Assembly: GCF_963663625.1 (NCBI RefSeq)
Contig: NZ_OY760438.1
Coordinates: 186,001-250,000, forward strand
DNA: 64,000 nucleotides
DNA from: an uncultured Ilyobacter sp.
GTDB taxonomy: Bacteria > Fusobacteriota > Fusobacteriia > Fusobacteriales > Fusobacteriaceae
Direction of reading: 5' to 3'
Shown here: positions 58,773 through 64,000 of the stretch, piece after piece
How positions within the stretch are numbered: position 1 is the stretch's first letter
Layout of the letters: every line of letters starts with the position of its first letter
Notes under the pieces: generated by a model
Database searches by the model: none
What the model saw: only the letters and a program-made list of their open reading frames with translations
What the model was told of the DNA's origin: nothing
Translations under genes and position numbers: made by a program

Positions 58773-59402
58773 CTATAAGACTCCTTTCTGAAGATATCTT
58801 TTAAGTTTTGCTATTATCATATTTATTGCTATTTTATTTTCTCCACCTCTAGGAATAATAATATCTGCATATCTTTTACTAGGCTCACAGAACTCAAGGT
58901 ACATAGGTTTTACTGTTTTTAGGTATTGATCTCTTACTGAATCAAATGTTCTCCCTCTTTCGTGGATATCTCTTTCAATTCTTCGTAAAAGCATCTCATC
59001 GGCATCTGTATCAACAAATATTTTTACATCAAACATTTTTCTTAGTTCAGGGACTGCAAATAGTAAGATGCCCTCTACTATTATTATTTTTGACGGTTGG
59101 ATGGTCACAGTTTCCTCTTTTCTAGAATGAGTTTTGAAATCGTATATAGGTCTCTCTATAACCTGGTTTTTTAAAAGGCTTTCCAAGTCTTTTTTTAGAA
59201 GCTCAAATTCAATTGAATTTGGATGATCAAAATTCACATTGGCTCTTTCTTGGATAGACATCTCTTTCAATTCTTTATAATAAGCATCCTGAGCTACTAA
59301 AACTGCATCTTCTGATTTGAATGCTTTAACTAAATTTTTTGCTACAGTGGTTTTCCCACTTCCACTGCCTCCTGCGACTCCGATAATGATGCAATTTTTC
59401 AT
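58773..59402 (-). CDS. udk: Uridine kinase
   Basis: The 209-residue kinase phosphorylates uridine and cytidine in pyrimidine salvage. It has the P-loop GVAGGSGSGKTTVAKNL, DHPNSIEFELL, PIYDFKTHSRK, VEGILLF and RRIERDIHERGR (lid). It lies four bases upstream of the xthA start and probably shares its transcript. Confidence 0.96.
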   Translation of the reverse strand: MKNCIIIGVAGGSGSGKTTVAKNLVKAFKSEDAVLVAQDAYYKELKEMSIQERANVNFDHPNSIEFELLKKDLESLLKNQVIERPIYDFKTHSRKEETVTIQPSKIIIVEGILLFAVPELRKMFDVKIFVDTDADEMLLRRIERDIHERGRTFDSVRDQYLKTVKPMYLEFCEPSKRYADIIIPRGGENKIAINMIIAKLKRYLQKGVL

Positions 59403-59500
59403 TTATCAATTTCCTCCTGCTTATATTAAAAAATTGGATATTTAATTTTTAAAAATTATTTTTTAATTATACAATACTTGAAATAAAATATCAATAAATC

Positions 59501-59530
59501 AAAAGAAGACAGCATTTGCTGTCTTCTTTT
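59501..59530. terminator. Terminator of the repeat-peptide gene
   Basis: AAAAGAAGACAGC, a short loop and GCTGTCTTCTTTT form a perfect dyad just after the peptide gene; usable in both directions. Confidence 0.9.
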
Positions 59531-59544
59531 AATAAAAATTATTT

Positions 59545-59793
59545 TTACCAACCACCGGAACCAGCTCTTCTCGAGCTAACAGCCCAACCACCGGAACCAG
59601 CTCTTCTCGAGCTAACAGCCCAACCACCGGAACCAGCTCTTCTCGAGCTAACAGCCCAACCACCGGAACCAGCTCTTCTCGAGCTAACAGCCCAACCACC
59701 GGAACCAGCTCTTCTAGATGACGAAGTAGCAGCAAAAGAAACAGAAGAGACAATTAAAATAAGCGTTAATAACAGGACAACTCTTTTTTTCAT
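59545..59793 (-). CDS. Secreted peptide with five SSRRAGSGGWAV repeats
   Basis: The 82-residue product has a Sec signal (MKKRVVLLLTLILIVSSVSF, cleavage likely after SFA), a short ATS linker, then four full copies of SSRRAGSGGWAV and a fifth ending SSRRAGSGGW-stop. The DNA repeat is 36 bp and the copies are identical except at the first edge. GGGGG lies seven bases before the ATG, and a strong terminator follows. Each unit is marked by a dibasic RR, which could be a processing site. It lies 27 bases after an XRE-TPR regulator on the same strand. I infer a precursor of a repeated signalling peptide; a secreted structural or antimicrobial peptide is the alternative. Confidence 0.8.
   Translation of the reverse strand: MKKRVVLLLTLILIVSSVSFAATSSSRRAGSGGWAVSSRRAGSGGWAVSSRRAGSGGWAVSSRRAGSGGWAVSSRRAGSGGW
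59549..59716. repeat. 36-bp tandem repeat, about 4.7 copies
   Basis: The unit starts CAACCACCGGAACCAGCTCT and ends with CGAGCTAACAGCC on the plus strand. The copies are perfect, so the array is recent or kept uniform. It encodes the peptide repeat on the minus strand. Confidence 0.95.
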
Positions 59794-59820
59794 GATAATA
59801 CCCCCTATTTTTTATTGTTT

Positions 59821-61089
59821 TTAAAATGTTGAAAAAGGTTTTATATTGTGTAAAAAATTATTAATTTCATTTTGTAATCCAAATTTCATATAAAAATCTA
59901 TGAAATCAAAAGAGAGTTCAAGTCTTTTTTCTCTTTTTAAAAGATCAAAATAAAATTTTTCAATTTTTTGAACGGTTTCAAGATCTTTTTTAGTTAAATG
60001 AGTTAATAAGTAACGGATTGCTGAGAATTTGAAATTTAAATTTCTTTTTGTTTTTTCATTACAAAGCCTAAAAAAATAATTTATAGCATCTTTCTTTTTA
60101 TTTAGTAAAAGAGAAGTTTCTCCAATTTCAAAAATCATTTGTTCAAAAGTGTATTTTGAAACCTCATCCAAACTAACCAATTCAATTAATTTTTTACATT
60201 TTCTAAGATAAAATTTAATTTTATCGGTACTGTTCTCTAACCTTGAAATATAAAGAAGATTATTGTTTATAATCATTTTATGGTTTATATCTTTATACTT
60301 AAGCATTAAACTTCTATAAATTGAGATAGCTTTTTCGTAGTGACTAAGGTCGGCCAGAGAAAGAGCTTGATAGTTTTTTACATCAAAATATTGATTTGAA
60401 TCAGAAATATACTGTTCTACATCATTAAAGTATTCAAGAGCTTTTTGATGATCTTTTAAACTATCAAAGATGCAACCAAAATTAAAAAGAATAATAGATC
60501 TTTCAGGCAAAGAGAAAGAATTAATTTCAGATCTAATTAAGTTTTCTAAATCTACAGCAGCCAGAAAATTTTCAGTCTGAAGATAGATTCTTATTAAGCT
60601 TAAACTTACTTTTCCTAATGCATTAGAATCTCTAATTATGATAAGGTCATTCAGGATTCTTAGATAAAAGCTCGCAGCTCGATGAAAATTTTCTTTTTCA
60701 AAAAAAATATTACCAATTTTTTCATAAAGGGTGATTTTGGTTTGAATATCATATTCAGAGGCATAACTTTCGATATCTGAAATTATGGATTCAATAGACT
60801 CTTCTTTTTCAAGTCTTTTTAAGAAGTTGATCTTTAATTTTTCAATTTGTTTTTGTTTGCTTTCCATCAACTCTTCTAATTTTACTCTGACAGAAATATT
60901 TCTTTCTTCGAAAATCTTATTAAAATTTTCAACAAGTATTTTAGCAGTATTTTCGTTGAATTTATTTTTACCTGTTTCTATCATGGCAAGATGACTTCTA
61001 GAAATTTGATCTCCTGCCAGATCTTTTTGGTTTATTTTGTATTTCTTTCTAAGTGCTATAAGTTTTTCAACAGGACTTAAAATCTCCAT
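59821..61089 (-). CDS. XRE-HTH regulator with TPR-like repeats (RRNPP-like)
   Basis: The 422-residue protein has an N-terminal XRE helix-turn-helix (about 1-60: LIALRKKYKINQKDLAG, ISRSHLAMIETGKNKF). About 340 residues of helical pairs with TPR character follow (IGNIFFEKENFHRAASFYLR, DSLKDHQKALEYFNDVEQYI, LSHYEKAISIYRSLM). This is the layout of Rgg/PlcR/PrgX/AimR-type receptors for secreted peptides. ATG 61089 is seven bases from GAGGTG; a GTG three codons earlier lies in that site. It has its own promoter and precedes the repeat-peptide gene. The ligand is inferred, not shown. Confidence 0.82.
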   Translation of the reverse strand: MEILSPVEKLIALRKKYKINQKDLAGDQISRSHLAMIETGKNKFNENTAKILVENFNKIFEERNISVRVKLEELMESKQKQIEKLKINFLKRLEKEESIESIISDIESYASEYDIQTKITLYEKIGNIFFEKENFHRAASFYLRILNDLIIIRDSNALGKVSLSLIRIYLQTENFLAAVDLENLIRSEINSFSLPERSIILFNFGCIFDSLKDHQKALEYFNDVEQYISDSNQYFDVKNYQALSLADLSHYEKAISIYRSLMLKYKDINHKMIINNNLLYISRLENSTDKIKFYLRKCKKLIELVSLDEVSKYTFEQMIFEIGETSLLLNKKKDAINYFFRLCNEKTKRNLNFKFSAIRYLLTHLTKKDLETVQKIEKFYFDLLKREKRLELSFDFIDFYMKFGLQNEINNFLHNIKPFSTF

Positions 61090-61109
61090 ATCATTCACCT
61101 CTTTTAAAG

Positions 61110-61138
61110 ATTGTAGTGTATATACGCCTTATTGTCAA
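61110..61138 (-). promoter_or_regulatory. Promoter of the XRE-TPR regulator, with dyad in spacer
   Basis: TTGACA and TACAAT are 17 bases apart on the minus strand. The spacer holds the perfect dyad GTATATAC (61118-61125), a plausible operator for self-control. Confidence 0.7.
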
Positions 61139-61257
61139 TAAAGATAATGACTAAAATTAAAAAAATATTATTTATTTAAAAAAAGACATTTTAATATCTA
61201 AAAATAAAAAATAAATTATTTTAACAACATAAATATAGTTTTTTTTAAAAAAACAAG

Positions 61258-61288
61258 CTTTTTGTCATTAATTAATATGACAAAAAAG
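61258..61288. promoter_or_regulatory. Inverted repeat between regulator and HD-GYP gene
   Basis: TTTTTGTCAT and ATGACAAAAA flank an eight-base AT spacer. It sits midway in the 300-bp divergent region and could be an operator for either gene. The remainder of this region is AT-rich with no gene. Confidence 0.45.
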
Positions 61289-61392
61289 ATAAAATACAGA
61301 CAATTTATCTAAAGAAACTTGATTTATTATAAAAAAAAGTGTATCTTTAAATCAAGAAGAGTAAATTAAATTTGTGAACAGGAGGACAGATT

Positions 61393-62103
61393 ATGTTTAT
61401 TAATTCAAATTATAAAAAAGATAATATACTAACGGACAATATATTAACGGACATAGTAAGTCCTTCTGAAATTGTTGGAATTTTTCAAAAAGACTACAGT
61501 GAAAATTTTAGAAGAGAAAAAGTAAAAAAAAATTTTCTGGAGAATCTTCTAGTAAAACTCCATACTTTAGATGCTAGTAAGGCTTTATTTCATCTAAAAA
61601 TGGTAGGAGAAATTTCAGCTTTACTTTCCAGAAAATATGGATTTTCTGAATCTAAAGTAAAAAAAATAGAATTCTTTGCTAAGATACATGACCTAGGAAA
61701 AGTTGGTATTCCAGAAAAAATATTAAATAAGCCTGGAAAACTTACAAAAGATGAATTTGAGGTAGTAAAGGAGCATACTGAAATAGGTTATCACCTTATA
61801 AATAAATTTGGATTTTCAAAGATTGGAGAAAATATTATAAGATACCATCATGAAAAATGGAATGGGAAGGGGTATAGAGGACTTGTCCAAAAGGAAATAC
61901 CTATAGAGGCTAGAATTGTTTCTATAGCAGATGTTTATGACGCTCTCAGAATGAAGAGAACTTATAAGGAATCATTTACACATGAAAAAGCTGTTGCCAT
62001 TATAAACGAGGGAAGAGGAGAGGACTTTGATCCTGAACTTGTAGATATATTTTTAAAATGCCACCAAGAAATAAAAATTATATATAATAGAAACATTAAC
62101 TGA
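61393..62103 (+). CDS. HD-GYP-type phosphodiesterase domain protein
   Basis: The 236-residue protein has an N-terminal leader with a duplicated NILTD, then the HD-GYP domain: FFAKIHDLGKVGIPEKILN (HD), KEHTEIGYHLI, IRYHHEKWNGKGYRGL and SIADVYDALRMKRTYKE. The GYP signature is written GYR. Family members degrade c-di-GMP. AGGAGG lies seven bases before the ATG. It diverges from the XRE-TPR/peptide pair, which hints at a link between the proposed peptide signal and c-di-GMP. Confidence 0.9.
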   Translation: MFINSNYKKDNILTDNILTDIVSPSEIVGIFQKDYSENFRREKVKKNFLENLLVKLHTLDASKALFHLKMVGEISALLSRKYGFSESKVKKIEFFAKIHDLGKVGIPEKILNKPGKLTKDEFEVVKEHTEIGYHLINKFGFSKIGENIIRYHHEKWNGKGYRGLVQKEIPIEARIVSIADVYDALRMKRTYKESFTHEKAVAIINEGRGEDFDPELVDIFLKCHQEIKIIYNRNIN

Positions 62104-62139
62104 CTAAAAAAAGAGCCACTGTGGCTCTTTTTTTAGTCA
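62102..62139. terminator. Terminator after the HD-GYP gene
   Basis: A perfect dyad with arms GACTAAAAAAAGAGCCAC, active in either direction. Confidence 0.92.
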
Positions 62140-62227
62140 GTTATCTATAGAAAATTCCTGATATATATTTTTCAAATATTAAAATATTTTAAAGTGTCAG
62201 GTGGAAATAATAGGAGAAATAAAACTG

Positions 62228-62242
62228 TGTCGCGGCGCTACT
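62228..62242. repeat. GC-rich palindrome, imperfect copy 3
   Basis: GTGTCGCGGCGCTAC matches the core of the perfect copies at 39125 and 48165 except for two bases at one end. It lies at the 3' end of xpt. Confidence 0.6.
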
Positions 62243-62808
62243 TAAATAAAATTTATTTTTCCAAGCTCCATTTTATCAATTATAGCTAAGGATTCTAAAT
62301 GAATACCCTGGTTTCTTAGAATATTTCCACCAGGTTGAAATCCTTTTTCTATTGCAATTCCTATTCCTATAAGCTCGGCTCCAGCTTGTTCTATAATTTT
62401 TTGAATTCCGATAATAGCGTTTCCAGTTGCAAGGAAATCATCAACAAATAAAATTTTATCTTCAGAATTTAAAAATTCTTTGGAAACACAGATATCATAG
62501 TCTACTTTTTTTGTAAATGAATGAACTTTTTCAAAATACATTCCATCCATGGTAGTTGGCTTTTTTTTCTTTGCAAAAACTAAAGGAACATCAAAAGCTA
62601 CAGCGGCAGCAAGTCCAATGGCAATACCTGAAGCTTCAATAGTCAGAATTTTATTAATTTTTTTTCCTTCAAATTTTTTTTTTAGCTCTTTTCCCATCTC
62701 CATCATGATGATTGGATCTATTTGGTGGTTTAGAAAACTATCTACTTTGAGAGTGGTTGGGTTTATTATTTCTCCATTTTTCAGTATTTTTTCTTTTAAT
62801 AATTTCAA
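62242..62808 (-). CDS. xpt: Xanthine phosphoribosyltransferase
   Basis: The 188-residue enzyme makes XMP from xanthine and PRPP. It starts MKLLKEKILKNGEIINPTTL and shows TIEASGIAIG, FAKKKKPTTMDG and the PRPP loop ILFVDDFLATGNAI. Length and motifs fit the Bacillus Xpt type. AGGAGG precedes the ATG, and a promoter is visible upstream. No purine riboswitch is seen between promoter and gene. Confidence 0.95.
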   Translation of the reverse strand: MKLLKEKILKNGEIINPTTLKVDSFLNHQIDPIIMMEMGKELKKKFEGKKINKILTIEASGIAIGLAAAVAFDVPLVFAKKKKPTTMDGMYFEKVHSFTKKVDYDICVSKEFLNSEDKILFVDDFLATGNAIIGIQKIIEQAGAELIGIGIAIEKGFQPGGNILRNQGIHLESLAIIDKMELGKINFI

Positions 62809-62924
62809 TTTTGTCCTCCTAAATAATAATCGTATTATCTTAAATAATTTGAGTGCTATAAAAATATTTTGCAGATTAAATTTGTTATTATAAGTTTACC
62901 TTTTTAAAGAACAAACTTTTATCA

Positions 62925-62953
62925 TGTATAACATGAATTATATCAAATGTCAA
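62925..62953 (-). promoter_or_regulatory. xpt promoter
   Basis: TTGACA and TATACA with a 17-base spacer on the minus strand, about 115 bases before the gene. Confidence 0.7.
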
Positions 62954-62995
62954 TTGGACTAAGAGTTTTGTGACAGTTCACTACTCTTTTAATGA

Positions 62996-63025
62996 TTGAC
63001 AAAATAACACTTCACGTGGTATATT
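62996..63025 (+). promoter_or_regulatory. Rightward promoter just before the third IS982-type copy
   Basis: TTGACA and TATATT with an 18-base spacer. The insertion begins 22 bases downstream, so the promoter may be cut off from its original gene beyond the window. Confidence 0.6.
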
Positions 63026-63046
63026 TTTTAAATATAAAATTAATTA

Positions 63047-63946
63047 ACCTAAGTTGCTACCTTGCTAATTATGCGATAAAATACTCTTAAAATAACAACT
63101 TTAGGAGTGCACAATATGAAAGATAACATTTATGATATATTAGAATTTGTTCAATTTATTCTTAATCTTACTGGTCATCAAGAAAATTCTCAAGCTAAAA
63201 TGAGAGATGCTGAAGTTATTACAACGGCAATAATCGCAGGAATATATTTTAATGGTAACTTCCAAAAGACTTTAACTTTTTTTGAAGACTATCCTCATTT
63301 TGATTATGTTCTTTCTAAAAGTAGATTCTCTAGAAGACTTGCTAATTTAGGTTCTACCTTAAGTAAAATAATGGATATCATTATGGAACATAATAAAAAT
63401 AGATCTGAAACCAAAGAATTTATGATTGATTCTTTCCCTATCTCTGTGTGTGACAATTATAGAATTCCTAGATGCAAAATATATTTAGATCATGATCTTT
63501 ACAGAGGATACATTTCAAGTAAAAGAAAATTTTTTTCGGAGCAAGACTCCATTTGATGACAAATGAAAAAGGCTTACCTGTAGAATATAAAATATTACCT
63601 GGATCTATTGCTGATATTACAGCATTTAAAGATTTTAGTTTTGATTTGCCAAAAGATGCCATTATTTATGCGGACAGAGCATATAATGACTATGTTCTTG
63701 AAGACGTATTAAGTGATGTTGATATTTACCTTTCACCTATGAGACGTAAAAATTCAAAGCGTTCTAAAAGTAAAAGTCAGGAATTTCTTGATCATATAAA
63801 AAGAAAACTAATTGAAACTGTAGGAAGTTCTATAAATAGATTGATGCCAAAGTCTATCCATAGTGTTACTTCTAGGTGTTTTGAACTCAAAATTCTATTA
63901 TTTTTAATGGGTTATACATTTTTAAATATGAAGTAGCAACTTGGGT
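63047..63946 (+). mobile_element. IS982-type element, complete 900-bp copy
   Basis: Its ends, length and both transposase frames match the copy at 54061. The flanks are AT-rich (AATTAATT on the left, AATTAATA on the right), which may be a target duplication but is not decisive. Confidence 0.92.
63116..63936 (+). CDS. IS982-type transposase, two frames joined by a T7 run
   Basis: The predicted protein is the same as in the copy at 54130: the first frame ends after SEQDSI at 63556, and the second, one base back, carries the rest of the DDE domain. The ATG at 63116 is nine bases from AGGAG. Identity between the two copies points to recent movement, which argues that the split gene is functional through -1 slippage at AAATTTTTTTC. 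Confidence 0.8.
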
Positions 63947-64000
63947 TAATTAATAATATCTAAAAATGTGACTTATTATCTTGATATTGGTCACTATTTT

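Noticed and set aside
59549-59716. 36-bp repeats as a CRISPR array
   Set aside because: The units are contiguous with no spacers and encode a peptide repeat in frame; no cas genes are present.
59516-59824. Plus-strand frame with repeated PPEPALLELTAQ
   Set aside because: It is the antisense of the repeat-peptide gene. It has no binding site or signal, and its start lies in the opposing terminator.
62809-62924. Purine riboswitch upstream of xpt
   Set aside because: Xpt is a classical purine-riboswitch target, but the leader lacks the conserved loop sequences and a terminator.

Overview
The window is AT-rich DNA with dense bacterial genes, Shine-Dalgarno starts and strong rho-independent terminators. 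The gene set (T-box-controlled asnB and asnS, a four-gene rib operon under an FMN riboswitch, lrgAB, azlCD, psd, mgsA, an HD-GYP protein) and the protein flavour suggest a member of the Fusobacteriota, perhaps near Ilyobacter or Propionigenium. This is inference from family resemblance; no 16S comparison was run. The window holds both core genes (a full rRNA operon, seven tRNAs counting two Lys copies, asnS, mnmA, pncB, HU) and an iteron-type origin with a plasmid-style Rep protein. It may therefore come from a second replicon (megaplasmid or chromid) rather than the main chromosome.

Layout. 1-1017: 3' part of an unrecognised gene. 1.02-7.09 kb: a decayed island bounded by about 200-bp inverted repeats. 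It holds a GGDEF-EAL protein behind a c-di-GMP-I riboswitch, an MntA/HepT toxin-antitoxin pair with broken relatives, and remnants of a transposase and a serine recombinase. 7.15-10.9 kb: ribH-ribD-ribE-ribBA (leftward) with FMN riboswitch and promoter. 10.9-16.4 kb: a small monooxygenase-like protein, azlCD, an MscS channel, tRNA-Leu and tRNA-Lys, and an esterase. 16.6-20.9 kb: asnS and asnB units, both leftward, with three Asn T-box-like leaders (two in tandem before asnB). 20.9-29.1 kb: a MetQ-like protein, rodA, tRNA-Asn, the 5S-23S-16S operon (leftward), a small hypothetical, and tRNA-Pro/Lys/Gln. 29.3-41.7 kb: housekeeping genes plus an unusual fusion of SF1 helicase, restriction-type nuclease-like domain and LexA-type self-cleaving peptidase.

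41.8-45.9 kb is a nested set of insertion sequences: an IS30-type remnant interrupted by an IS982-type element, itself interrupted by an IS91-like and an IS3-type element. Then come citrate synthase, small hypotheticals, and at 49.4-52.6 kb the replication region (iterons plus rep). Its edges carry an IS982-derived MITE, two IS256 copies, an intact IS982-type copy and lrgAB. 57.7-62.9 kb holds a STAS-like protein, a frameshifted xthA, udk, a candidate peptide-signalling pair, an HD-GYP protein and xpt. A third complete IS982-type copy ends the window.

The most interesting candidate for an undescribed system is at 59.5-61.1 kb. An XRE-HTH regulator with a long TPR-like helical region (the architecture of RRNPP peptide receptors) is followed 27 bases later by a gene for a secreted 82-residue peptide. 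That peptide is a signal sequence plus five tandem SSRRAGSGGWAV units. A c-di-GMP phosphodiesterase-type gene is divergent from the pair. The second is the helicase-nuclease-LexA fusion at 33.7-36.1 kb, in which the spacing of the catalytic Ser, Lys and presumed cleavage site matches LexA.
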